Part shown: positions 8,957 to 17,782 of the stretch, piece after piece | Layout of the letters: each line of letters opens with the position of its first letter | Numbering within the stretch: the stretch's first letter is position 1 | DNA from: MSPOR6 sp964652195 | GTDB lineage: Bacteria; Poribacteria; WGA-4E; WGA-3G | Assembly (NCBI GenBank): GCA_964652195.1 | Contig: CAZZBB010000046.1 | Coordinates: forward strand, 62,001 to 126,000 | DNA: 64,000 nt | Direction of reading: 5' to 3' | Made by a program: the position numbers and the translations under genes | The notes under the pieces: model-generated | Seen by the model: the letters and a program-made list of their open reading frames with translations, nothing else | Told to the model about the DNA's origin: nothing | The model's database searches: none

Positions 8957-9967
8957 ATGAATACTCTACGGACAATCTTATTGGCAAGTCTATTGATTCT
9001 ATTTGCAACAACTTCACACGCGAAAATCGTCTTTAGCCTCTACCAAAACGAGAATAGCAACATCTATGTCATGGACGACAACGGTGAAAACATTAAACAA
9101 ATCACTGATACGCCTTATTATGACAGGATTCCGTATTGGTCACCTAATGGGAAACGGATTGCATTTGTTCGTAACCCATCTTTACCAGACCAAAGAAGGG
9201 ACACGAATGTCTATATGATGCATACTGATGGTACTGGTGTTCAACAGGTCTCGGACATTGATTTTGGAATTATTGACTTGACGTTTTCCCCTGATGGAAA
9301 GAAAATTGCTTTCACCCGAAGACTATCCGCACAGTATGTGATACACCTTGAAACAGGGGAAGTTATACAAATATCCAGATCACATATAAATCAACTTGAC
9401 TGGTCACCAGATGGTAGACAGATAATATATGTCAATGATGACCATCAATTTATTGACAAACACCTTTGGATAATGGATGCTAACGGAGACAATCCACACC
9501 CTTGGACAGAACCGAATCCTGAAAGAAATGTTAGGTATCATTCCTACCCACGCTGGTCCCCGGATGGTCAACAGATACTGTATTGTGAATTAGAATTGAT
9601 GCCTGTAGAAATTAAAATTAATGATTTAGTAATCAATCGTATGGGGATAGGACAATTTAATTATCTCATTCAAGATGTAGATGATGGTGGCATACAGAGA
9701 TTAGATATCCCGGATAATTGGTATTGCACGTCTCTTGCTTGGATGGATGAGGGACGGTCAGTGCTTTTCAGTGCATTTGAATATGAAAGAGATCGAAACC
9801 CTCATCATCCAACACAGATTTATAAATACGACCTAAACTCAAACCAATACACACAATTGGCAGAAGGAAGCGGGGCGGATTGGCATGAGGGTGCCCTGTC
9901 AGTTTCACCTATTGGCAAGAAATCGGTGCGCTGGTCTGAACTCAAGAAGGTATATACCGGTAGGTAA
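8957..9967 (+). CDS. Secreted TolB-like beta-propeller (PD40 repeats)
   Basis: 336 residues. A signal peptide (MNTLRTILLASLLILFATTS, then HAK) is followed by PD40/WD40-like repeats: YWSPNGKRIAF, TFSPDGKKIAF, DWSPDGRQIIY and RWSPDGQQILY. These are the blades of a TolB-type propeller. Such proteins sit in the periplasm and usually mediate protein contacts; no enzyme motif is seen. ATG at 8957 is chosen over the in-frame ATG at 8918 because AGGAG lies 7-8 bp upstream and the signal peptide then starts at residue 1. A paralogue of the gene at 43052-44119 with a similar C-terminal SVSPxGK ending. Monocistronic. Confidence 0.8.
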   Translation: MNTLRTILLASLLILFATTSHAKIVFSLYQNENSNIYVMDDNGENIKQITDTPYYDRIPYWSPNGKRIAFVRNPSLPDQRRDTNVYMMHTDGTGVQQVSDIDFGIIDLTFSPDGKKIAFTRRLSAQYVIHLETGEVIQISRSHINQLDWSPDGRQIIYVNDDHQFIDKHLWIMDANGDNPHPWTEPNPERNVRYHSYPRWSPDGQQILYCELELMPVEIKINDLVINRMGIGQFNYLIQDVDDGGIQRLDIPDNWYCTSLAWMDEGRSVLFSAFEYERDRNPHHPTQIYKYDLNSNQYTQLAEGSGADWHEGALSVSPIGKKSVRWSELKKVYTGR

Positions 9968-10045
9968 TATGGTCACTCTGTCGTGAATATTTTACGGATG
10001 TAAGGGACACCTATATTTTGAGATTCTGTTAACTACAAAGTAAAT

Positions 10046-10152
10046 AGGACTTACGCATTCCCCTTGATAAGGGGTAAATAGTGCAATATATCAGTGTTTT
10101 TAATCTTTTTACCCCTTACCAAGGGAACTTTAAGAGAAACTGCGTAAGTCCT
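10046..10152. mobile_element. MITE family B, copy 1 (107 bp)
   Basis: Non-coding element with terminal inverted repeats AGGACTTACGCA / TGCGTAAGTCCT, inner palindromic arms (CCCCTTGATAAGGGG and CCCCTTACCAAGGG), and no ORF. It lies between convergent genes. A second copy is at 15407-15510. Confidence 0.75.
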
Positions 10153-10178
10153 GAACAAATCAAAATTTTGAATCCAAC

Positions 10179-13100
10179 TTATTCAAGAGGACTTCGTTTT
10201 TCTACGAGATAATACAATGCAGGGAGAACAAGTAATGTCAAAAAGGTTGCAGTGATCATACCGCCGCTGATGACAATGGCAAGTGGCTTCTGTAGTTCCG
10301 CGCCTGAACCGTGTGCAAGTGCAAGCGGAAGCATCCCAAGACCAGTTGTTAATGCTGTCATCAATACCGGACTTATCCTTTCTGATGCTCCTTTCATGAC
10401 CGCATCATATAATGACATTCCTTCTGAACGGAGTGCGTTGATATGTGAAACTAATATTATGCCGTTTCGCACAGCAATACCAAATAACAGAATGAATCCC
10501 ACCATCGATGGAATACTCAATACGCCACTGGTTAGGTAAACACTAACGACCCCGCCGATTAAGGCTAATGGTAGGTTTAGTATGACAAGTAATGTCACAC
10601 GGAATGATCCCAATGCAAGATACAAAAGAATGACTATGCCGAGAAAAACAAAACCTGTCTGAATTATAATTCTGTTCTGTGCTCTCTGTTGACTTTCAAA
10701 CTGTCCACCGTAAGTAAGGAAGTATTCCTCATGTATCTCAACGTGGGCATCAATCTCCTCTTGAACTTCCGTAATAAAGTTGCCTAAGTCTCTATCTTGG
10801 ACGTTGCACTGGATTACAATGCGGCGTGACACATTTTCACGATTGATGGTATTCGGTCCCATGCCGAAACTAATATCAGCAACCTGTCTTAATGGAATGA
10901 ATGCACCTGAAAGTGTTTTGATTTTGAGTTTGCCAAAGGATTCAGCTGTTTTTACAAGTGATGGATCGATCCGGACGAGTAGGTCATATTGTCGTTGTCC
11001 CTGTATAATCTGACTGACAGTTTCACCTTTAAAAGCTGCCTCTGCGAAATGGATGATGTCTTGAACACTTAAACCGTAACGTGCTGCTTCAAGACGTTTT
11101 ACCTTAATCTGAAGTTGTTCAACCTGGACTTGTTGTTCAACTTGCAAATCGGCGACACCGTCAATTCCGGACATGACTGCTTCAATTTCTCGTGCTTTTT
11201 GTCTTAGCATATCAAGATCGGGACCGAACAGTTTCAGTGCCACTTGGGCACTTACACCCGATAGGAGATGGTCAAGTCGGTGCTGAACGGGTTGTCCAAC
11301 AGAAACTTGCACCCCAGGAAAATTTTCAGTAGAAAGTGTTTCCCGGACCTCAGCGAGTAGGTCTTCGCGTGTTTTCTCACGCTCATCAGGTGGTTTGAAA
11401 TTCACGACGATTTCATGGGTATTGACATCATGTGCATGTTCATCTGCTTCAGCCCGTCCCGTTCTGCTGATCACACTAATCACTTCTGAAATCTCATCCT
11501 TAAGTCTGGTTTCCATTTCACGGCCAATACGAGTAGACTCTCCAAGTGATGTGCCTGGTGGCGAATATACACTGATTGTGAATGTTGCTTCATCCATAAC
11601 GGGTAAGAATTCTCTACCTAATCTGGGTATCGAAACTACCGTCAGAATTACCAGTATCAGTGCAACAGTAACTACCAACAGGCGGAAGCGGATGACGAAT
11701 GCAAGAATCGGACGGTAGGCGCGTTTGATCCACATAACAACTGGTTGGAGTGTTAATGCGGTTTCTACATCCGAATCTGGTGCCAGTGCCACAACGAACA
11801 ATCGCCAACGCATAACAAGGTTGCGGAAGAAATTAGAAATTTTTCCACCCGATGAACCTACATCAGTAATAGGTTCATGTAATGGTATGTCTCTCACACG
11901 TCCCAATAATAAATCACTTAAGACAGGAACAACAGTGAGTGCGACAAAAAGCGATGCTGCCATTGAGATGACAACCGCCCAACCGAGTGGTCTGAACATC
12001 CTGCCCTCAATACCACTAAGACTAAAAAGTGGCAAGAATACGAGTATAATGATTAAGGTGGCAAAAACGATGGAGACGCGCATTTCGTCGCTTGCCCTTG
12101 TCACTACCTGCGTGGGAGTTTCATCTGTCTCGTTTCCTAACTCTCGGAGATGGAAATATTCCTGTAGTCGCCTGAAGATGTTTTCTACGTATACGATTGC
12201 ATCATCAACTACCATACCTACAGCAATGGCTAAACCAGCGAGTGTCATGATGTTTAGCGTCCCACCTTGTCCGAGTAAGACAATTATTGCTATAATCAAT
12301 GAGAGTGGTATTGCTGTCAACGTAATCATTGCAGTACGTATGTTGAAGAGAAAGATAATCAAGACAATAACAACGAGAATTGCACCGTCCCGTAATGCTT
12401 CTTTGACAGTATCAACTGCCCGACGGATTAGATCTGCTTGTGCGTACTTGACTTCAATCTTGACATTCTCAGGTAATGATTCTTCAAGTGAGTCTAATTC
12501 AGATTCTATTCTGTCACTAAGTGTAAGCGTATTGATTCCAGGTTGCTTTACAACTTTTCCTAAAACGGTTTCTTTACCGTTATGGCTTCCTGCACCGCGA
12601 CGGGTTTCAGGAAGTGTACCGATTTTCACCGTTGCAATGTCTTTTACCAATAAAGGTGTGCCATGTGCCCGGACATCAATAACGACATGTTCAATGTCAG
12701 TCACCGATTCAATTCTTCCTAGCCCGCGGATCATTAATTCACGAGTGTCTTTAATGAAAAATCCACCGGCAGCATTATCGTTGCTTTTTTCAAGTGCATG
12801 TGCAACATCTTCCAGTGAAATGCCGTAACTGACCAACCTTTCGGGATTAACAAAGACTTGGAACTGCTTGATATAACCGCCGATGTTAATGACATTGGCT
12901 ATACCTCCTTGCGATTGCAATCTATATTTGATCACCCAATCAGCGATGTCTCGCATTTCCATCGGATCAAGTTTTTCATCACCCTCAGATTCATCAATGA
13001 GTGCATATTCTATAATCTCACCTAATAGCGAAGAAGTCGGCAATATGATTGGAGCATCAACACCATCGGGTAGGTTCTGTGCAACAAGTAGGAGTCGTTC

Positions 13101-13433
13101 ATTAACCATTTGTCGTGCAAGAAAGATGTCAGTTCCCCATTCAAATTCTACGAATACCATTGATAACCCGATTGCAGATGATGAGCGAACACGTGTGACA
13201 TCGGGGGCACCGTTCATTGAACTTTCTATTGGTAATGTTACCAGCGTTTCCATCTCCTCTGGTGACCATCCGTGTGCTTCAGTAAGGACAGTAATTCGCG
13301 GTGGATTGATATCAGGGTAGACATCAATCGGTGCAGTTTGAAACATCCTGAACCCAATGATGACAGCTGTAATGAGGCCACATATGACAAGGAGTCTGTT
13401 CCTCAGCGAAACTTCTGTGATTTTTGCCCACAT
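10179..13433 (-). CDS. Heavy-metal RND efflux pump (CzcA/CusA-like)
   Basis: 1084 residues, the usual size for heavy-metal-efflux RND permeases. The N-terminus (VIIGFRMFQTAPIDVYPDINPP) and the TM4 motif AIAVGMVVDDAIVYVENIFR (paired Asp at about 406-407, proton relay) are characteristic, as are the TM12-like end LLVLPALYYLVEKR and two large periplasmic loops. The trimer exports cations from periplasm or cytoplasm through the adaptor and outer-membrane factor encoded just upstream. The metal (Cu/Ag, Co/Zn/Cd) cannot be decided from what I can see. AGGAGG lies before the ATG; 25 bp separates it from the adaptor gene. Last gene of the operon. Confidence 0.92.
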   Translation of the reverse strand: MWAKITEVSLRNRLLVICGLITAVIIGFRMFQTAPIDVYPDINPPRITVLTEAHGWSPEEMETLVTLPIESSMNGAPDVTRVRSSSAIGLSMVFVEFEWGTDIFLARQMVNERLLLVAQNLPDGVDAPIILPTSSLLGEIIEYALIDESEGDEKLDPMEMRDIADWVIKYRLQSQGGIANVINIGGYIKQFQVFVNPERLVSYGISLEDVAHALEKSNDNAAGGFFIKDTRELMIRGLGRIESVTDIEHVVIDVRAHGTPLLVKDIATVKIGTLPETRRGAGSHNGKETVLGKVVKQPGINTLTLSDRIESELDSLEESLPENVKIEVKYAQADLIRRAVDTVKEALRDGAILVVIVLIIFLFNIRTAMITLTAIPLSLIIAIIVLLGQGGTLNIMTLAGLAIAVGMVVDDAIVYVENIFRRLQEYFHLRELGNETDETPTQVVTRASDEMRVSIVFATLIIILVFLPLFSLSGIEGRMFRPLGWAVVISMAASLFVALTVVPVLSDLLLGRVRDIPLHEPITDVGSSGGKISNFFRNLVMRWRLFVVALAPDSDVETALTLQPVVMWIKRAYRPILAFVIRFRLLVVTVALILVILTVVSIPRLGREFLPVMDEATFTISVYSPPGTSLGESTRIGREMETRLKDEISEVISVISRTGRAEADEHAHDVNTHEIVVNFKPPDEREKTREDLLAEVRETLSTENFPGVQVSVGQPVQHRLDHLLSGVSAQVALKLFGPDLDMLRQKAREIEAVMSGIDGVADLQVEQQVQVEQLQIKVKRLEAARYGLSVQDIIHFAEAAFKGETVSQIIQGQRQYDLLVRIDPSLVKTAESFGKLKIKTLSGAFIPLRQVADISFGMGPNTINRENVSRRIVIQCNVQDRDLGNFITEVQEEIDAHVEIHEEYFLTYGGQFESQQRAQNRIIIQTGFVFLGIVILLYLALGSFRVTLLVILNLPLALIGGVVSVYLTSGVLSIPSMVGFILLFGIAVRNGIILVSHINALRSEGMSLYDAVMKGASERISPVLMTALTTGLGMLPLALAHGSGAELQKPLAIVISGGMITATFLTLLVLPALYYLVEKRSPLE

Positions 13434-13458
13434 ATTTGCGCCTCCTTATTGGTATAGA

Positions 13459-15381
13459 CTAATGATCATGTCCAGCATGTGGATCGATGACTTTTGTAGA
13501 ACCAGCGGTTTCTCTCATGAGTTGATGTGTTCCCTGAATGACAACCAGTTCACCTGCAAATAACCCATCTTTGATTTCAATATACCTATCATCCTTGACA
13601 CCTACATTAACCTCATGCTTAATGTAGGTGTTGCTTGACTCAACAAACACAACCTTTTTTGCTCCATCGTCAAGCACTGCAGTTAAAGGGACAGAGAGTA
13701 CATCGTCTATTTCTTCAATGACGAGTGTCTTTTTAGCAAACATGCCAGTTTTCAACTGATTGTTAGGATTTTCTACCTCTGTCCAGAAATGGATTGTGCG
13801 TTTCTCAGGATCCACAACAGTAGAGATCTGCGCAATTTTTCCTGAGAAAACTTCTCCAGGATATGATGGGACACGAATCCGAACCTTACTCCCTATCTGC
13901 CATTTATCGTGTAAAGTTGCAAGTGTGTCTTCATAAGCTTCCCCTTCAACCCAAACAACATCAGAGTCAAGAATGGTATATAAAGAATCACTCTTTTCAA
14001 CAGTTGTACCGATTATGACATCTTGCTTGATAATCTGTCCAGTCCCTGTTGCTGTAACGTAATATAACGGATGTGATTTGCCAGTTTCAACAATCCTATC
14101 TATTTCCTTCTCAGTGATGCCAAACACTTCAAGTTTACGTCGAACCTTTTCTAACACAATGGCAGCGTTACGTTGTGCCTCTTCCGTTTGTAACAATGCT
14201 GCAAACGTTTCCGAACTTGTCATAAATGGTGCGTAATGTTCTATGAGTTCATCAGTTGTTAGGTCATTGAACGACTCAATCTTACCGGTATCAGCAAGTT
14301 TGTCCAGATGAGATTCTGATAATCCAGTTGCAAGTGCCTGCTGCCTATTCGCGTGAGCTTTGTGAACTGCATGCTTGTAGGCTGTCTCAGAATTCACTAA
14401 ACCAGCAGCTTCCTCAATCAGCGTTACAAATTGCAATGCAGGGTGTCCATTTTCCTCAATCTGTATTGTCCTCATTACCTTAGAATCTTTGGTCATACTA
14501 TCTTTTTCAAGGAGGTTAAGAGCGAAAGTCTGCCCATCATCATCAAGTATATTTTGGAGTGCCTGACTACTGACTCCGAGAATCTGAAATTGACGTTTCG
14601 CATGATTAAATGAAATTATCGCTTTCCTATATGCTGCCTTGTTTGCAACGAGTTCTTTCTGAGCTGATATATGTTTCTCAGTAAGGGATTCAATACGCCT
14701 AAGTGTATTCTCAAGCAAATCCCGTTCAACAGCTGCTCTGATTAGGTCAAAACGCATTTGCTCTAAGACAGAAATAGTCTTTGTTATAGCAAGTGATCTA
14801 TGTTTTTGATAAGCAGATTTCTGCTCTTGTAGTTCCTCAAGTGATTCCAGATAGTCTATTTGACGTGTTGTCAATTCAAGTCTTATCTGTTTGGCAAATA
14901 CCGATTTCTGTTTCGCTGATTTCAAGACTAACGATTTCTGTTGATGGGCTGCTTCAATCAGATCAATCTCTGCTAACTGTAAATCAATACTTTCTAATTC
15001 AAGCAACACATCGCCTTTCTTGACAGTGTCCCCTAATTTGTAATGGATACTTTTTACGATACCACCAATTCTTGGGGTGACAATAACTTGCTTTGTCGGA
15101 TGCGGGATTATGTTACCGGTTACTTGGACAATTCTTTCAATTGTCCGTAAGTCCGCTTCAGCAGTTTTCAGTCCGATGTTAGCTTTTGCTTTGTCTGTGA
15201 GGACAACTTTGTTGTCGTCAGTAGATGTAGGACCTTGGTTATGCGAATGTCCTGAAGCTTCGTTATCAGAACTATGTTCCTGTGCACAAACTATTGTAAT
15301 CATGTAGTTTGAATTCGGTATGACAGTTGCAGCTACATAGATTGCCAATAGAATAAGGGTTAAACGGATGAAGTGTGTCAT
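13459..15381 (-). CDS. RND efflux periplasmic adaptor (membrane-fusion protein), extended
   Basis: 640 residues against about 350-500 for most CzcB/CusB adaptors. A signal or anchor segment is followed by a His-containing linker (SGHSHNQG), then the first half of the lipoyl-type barrel (VTPRIGGIVKSIHYKLGDTV), a very long helical region (about 125-430), the second barrel half (TGTGQIIKQDVIIGTTVEK), and beta-barrel/MP domains ending in HAGHDH. The helical region contains two similar segments (RQFQILGVSSQALQNI and RKLEVFGITEKEIDRI), so the hairpin looks duplicated. His-rich ends suggest metal handling. AAGGAG precedes the ATG. A MITE sits between this gene and the upstream outer-membrane factor gene. 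Confidence 0.88.
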   Translation of the reverse strand: MTHFIRLTLILLAIYVAATVIPNSNYMITIVCAQEHSSDNEASGHSHNQGPTSTDDNKVVLTDKAKANIGLKTAEADLRTIERIVQVTGNIIPHPTKQVIVTPRIGGIVKSIHYKLGDTVKKGDVLLELESIDLQLAEIDLIEAAHQQKSLVLKSAKQKSVFAKQIRLELTTRQIDYLESLEELQEQKSAYQKHRSLAITKTISVLEQMRFDLIRAAVERDLLENTLRRIESLTEKHISAQKELVANKAAYRKAIISFNHAKRQFQILGVSSQALQNILDDDGQTFALNLLEKDSMTKDSKVMRTIQIEENGHPALQFVTLIEEAAGLVNSETAYKHAVHKAHANRQQALATGLSESHLDKLADTGKIESFNDLTTDELIEHYAPFMTSSETFAALLQTEEAQRNAAIVLEKVRRKLEVFGITEKEIDRIVETGKSHPLYYVTATGTGQIIKQDVIIGTTVEKSDSLYTILDSDVVWVEGEAYEDTLATLHDKWQIGSKVRIRVPSYPGEVFSGKIAQISTVVDPEKRTIHFWTEVENPNNQLKTGMFAKKTLVIEEIDDVLSVPLTAVLDDGAKKVVFVESSNTYIKHEVNVGVKDDRYIEIKDGLFAGELVVIQGTHQLMRETAGSTKVIDPHAGHDH

Positions 15382-15406
15382 TGTATTCTCCTTTTATAAA
15401 TTGAGC

Positions 15407-15510
15407 AGGACTTACGCATTCCCCTTGATAAAGCAGTTAGGGTTAATAAGTCGTCATTTTTGCTATTTAACCCCTTATCAAGGGACTTTAAGAGGAAATA
15501 CGTAAGTCCT
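15407..15510. mobile_element. MITE family B, copy 2 (104 bp) with 5-bp target duplication
   Basis: Ends CAGGACTTACGCA / CGTAAGTCCTG, no ORF, inner arms CCCCTTGATAA / TTATCAAGGG. Flanked by TTGAG on both sides (15401-15405 and 15512-15516, within 1 bp of the ends), consistent with a target-site duplication. It lies inside the metal-efflux operon. Confidence 0.75.
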
Positions 15511-15541
15511 GTTGAGTAAATAATGTTTGTTTTCAAGACCT

Positions 15542-16786
15542 CTACTGAACTAAATGAATGGGTATCCCTAAAGCGGCTTCAAGATTCACATAAGCCTTTA
15601 CTTTTGCTGCAATTGCATCAAGATAGGCAAATTGTGTTTTGACAAATTCGTTCTGCATTAATATAAGCTCTAAGAGTTGTGCTTCCCCCAATTCATAAGC
15701 AGAACGGGTAAGGCTAAGGTTTTCATTGAGCAGCTTAAGCAAGTTGTCATCGTAAAATTTCAGGTTCTGCTGAGCCGCATTCAGTGTAAGATATGCTGCC
15801 ATAACTTCGCTTATGATTCTTCTCTCTGTATCTGTTATTTGAGAATCATCCACAAGTTTCTGTGCTTTTGTCGCTTCAACTTCAACACGGTTTCTATCAA
15901 ATATTGGTAATGGTATGGACAACTTCACACCAAAACCGACTTCACCAGGACGATGTTCTGCAATACCACCGATATTCAGGTCAGGTATATTTGAAGCTTT
16001 CGCGAGTCGAAGTGTACTATCTGTTAGTTGTGAGTTCAATTTGATAGATCGTAAATCTGCTCTGTATTCAAGTGCATGTGATTTCAATTTGGCAATATTC
16101 AGATTACTTTGTACTTTGGTTTCAAGACGACCGATTGCCGTAGGAGTCGCATCGAGTGGTGTCCCCATCAACCCATTTAGTTCAAGATATGCTAAAGTTA
16201 ATTCGCTTTCCAATGTTGCCAGGTCACGTTGAGCGGATTGCAGTTGAATGTTGGCTAAACCCACTTGTGAAACGGGAATATCACCAGCTTGAAACTGAAA
16301 CTGCACCATCTCAAACATGTGCTGATTGTGCTTAATAATTTCTTTCGCTAACTTTAGTTTTTCTTGAAGGAGAACAACCTGATAAAATACAAGTTTTACG
16401 GATTTCGTAAGTTTGCGAGTTGCGTCTGTAAACTCAAGATTTGCTTTTTCCAAGTGAATTTTCGCAATCTGTTTGCGGGACTTACGTCGCCTCCCGAGTT
16501 CAAGGGTCTTTGTCAATTCAATTGTTTGTTCAGCATGATGACCACCAATAAATTCAGTTGTTAATTCAGGATTGCTTAAAAGTGGAATACGGTCAAATTG
16601 TGCTTTTGAAACGTTAATCTTTTGACGGATTACATTGATTGCCGAATTCTGCTGTATTGCCCTTTGGATGGCGGTTTCAAGTGTTATCTTATTATGAGAA
16701 ACGGCAAGCGAAATATTCTGTGAAATGCAGAGTGTTGCTATGGATATACATAGAGTTGTAATGGCAAAATTCAATCTCTCTTTCAT
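15542..16786 (-). CDS. Outer-membrane factor of RND pump (CzcC/TolC family)
   Basis: 414 residues. A signal peptide (MKERLNFAITTLCISIATLC) is followed by two OEP-type repeats of long amphipathic helices; ITLETAIQRAIQQNSAINV is the usual N-terminal OEP motif. The matching second-half segment includes FGVKLSIPLPIFDRNR, and SAYELGEAQLLELILMQ falls in the last helix. It forms the trimeric tunnel through the outer membrane that accepts substrate from the adaptor. ATG at 16786 is preferred over an in-frame start at 16900 because GAGGAG precedes it and the signal peptide is then at the N-terminus. Encoded upstream of the adaptor and pump. Confidence 0.87.
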   Translation of the reverse strand: MKERLNFAITTLCISIATLCISQNISLAVSHNKITLETAIQRAIQQNSAINVIRQKINVSKAQFDRIPLLSNPELTTEFIGGHHAEQTIELTKTLELGRRRKSRKQIAKIHLEKANLEFTDATRKLTKSVKLVFYQVVLLQEKLKLAKEIIKHNQHMFEMVQFQFQAGDIPVSQVGLANIQLQSAQRDLATLESELTLAYLELNGLMGTPLDATPTAIGRLETKVQSNLNIAKLKSHALEYRADLRSIKLNSQLTDSTLRLAKASNIPDLNIGGIAEHRPGEVGFGVKLSIPLPIFDRNRVEVEATKAQKLVDDSQITDTERRIISEVMAAYLTLNAAQQNLKFYDDNLLKLLNENLSLTRSAYELGEAQLLELILMQNEFVKTQFAYLDAIAAKVKAYVNLEAALGIPIHLVQ

Positions 16787-17005
16787 ACGTATTTTGCTCC
16801 TCACAGTTAGAAAACAAAAACAATTACACAACATAGAACATGTGTGAACGTGATATGGCATATACCACAAATAATGCTTAGTATGATTACAAAGCACCAT
16901 TCAATTAGGTAACTAAATGATTAGTCTTCTATCTGGATGTCTAAAAAATTTATAAACTGATACAAAAAGGGTGTAAATTGAGTGCCTTAATTGTACAAGG
17001 GAGGA

Positions 17006-17479
17006 TCATAGGAGCAGCGTGGTGCTACGGAGTAAAGTAAGTGAGGGATTTATTAAAGGTGGAATTTTGGAAAAAGTAATTTGGGGACAAAACCCGAATT
17101 CGTCTAAGTCATCTGAAGTTTGTATAGATGTGATGTGTGTCTGGTGAAACTGTGGTGTATGATCGCAAGAGACAATGTACGATTCGGTGTTTAAAGATGC
17201 AAAGATAGGTAGGTCAACACAATCACCGCAGTGGTCTTCTTCTGAATCACAGGATAAATGTGTATGGTCATGCGCATGAGAGGGAGACACTTCGCAATGT
17301 CCGTTGATAGCAAGTTCAACTTCAAAGTGTCCATCTTCTCCAATACAAAGGACAAAATTAGACAATGGCATCGGTATGAGGGCAGAATAGATGAATAGGC
17401 AAATTAACACTATTCTAAAGGATGTGTTTCGCACTATTCTAAAGGATGTGTTTCCTAATTTAAGAGAAGCAATCATCAT
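17006..17479 (-). CDS. His/Cys-rich exported protein, first gene of metal-efflux operon
   Basis: 157 residues. A hydrophobic N-terminal export segment (IVLICLFIYSALIPM) is followed by a putative metal-binding region: HCEVSPSHAHDHTHLSC and DHCGDCVD. No family name, but small His-rich exported proteins before czcCBA-type genes are common and may chelate or sense metal. Oddity: residues 10-16 and 18-24 duplicate NTSFRIV because of a 24-bp tandem repeat at 17408-17454, which lengthens the region before the hydrophobic segment. It is 219 bp upstream of the outer-membrane factor gene and directly downstream of a near-consensus promoter. Confidence 0.7.
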   Translation of the reverse strand: MMIASLKLGNTSFRIVRNTSFRIVLICLFIYSALIPMPLSNFVLCIGEDGHFEVELAINGHCEVSPSHAHDHTHLSCDSEEDHCGDCVDLPIFASLNTESYIVSCDHTPQFHQTHITSIQTSDDLDEFGFCPQITFSKIPPLINPSLTLLRSTTLLL

Positions 17480-17542
17480 ATTTCTCTTTGTTTTTTATGT
17501 GTTAATTGGTTGAAGCCTTAATGGAATTGACGATTGTCTATT

Positions 17543-17571
17543 AATATATCTCGTTTTCAGTATATTGTCAA
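17543..17571 (-). promoter_or_regulatory. Sigma-70-type promoter of the metal-efflux operon
   Basis: On the minus strand, TTGACA (17571-17566), a 17-bp spacer, then TATATT (17548-17543), about 60 bp upstream of the His-rich gene. Perfect -35, one mismatch in the -10. The AT-rich partly symmetric flanks could hold a repressor site, but no operator is identified. Confidence 0.65.
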
Positions 17572-17687
17572 GAGGAAATTGGGTCTGATTAGGGTTATTT
17601 AGTATTAAACAATTTTCAATATTTGGGTTTACTGAAAGTTAATACTGTAGGATCGATCTGTACTAAAGCAACAAGTTTGACAGAGAA

Positions 17688-17754
17688 GTCGGAATCCCCT
17701 CATACAGAAGAAATGTAAAAATCGGGGGAGTGGAATCCACTCCTACAAAGAGGG
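17688..17754. repeat. REP-like repeats, two units
   Basis: Units GTCGGAATCCCCTCATACAGAAGA and ATCGGGGGAGTGGAATCCACTCCTAC of the family described at 846-977, downstream of the sulfatase stop and upstream of the efflux-operon promoter. Confidence 0.55.
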
Positions 17755-17782
17755 TAGAAAAAACTGGGACAGGAAGAAGTTT

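Noticed and set aside
11725..12828. 367-codon open frame opposite the RND pump gene
   Set aside because: Shadow of the pump reading frame: Ser/Thr/Ile-rich with no motif, no start signal.
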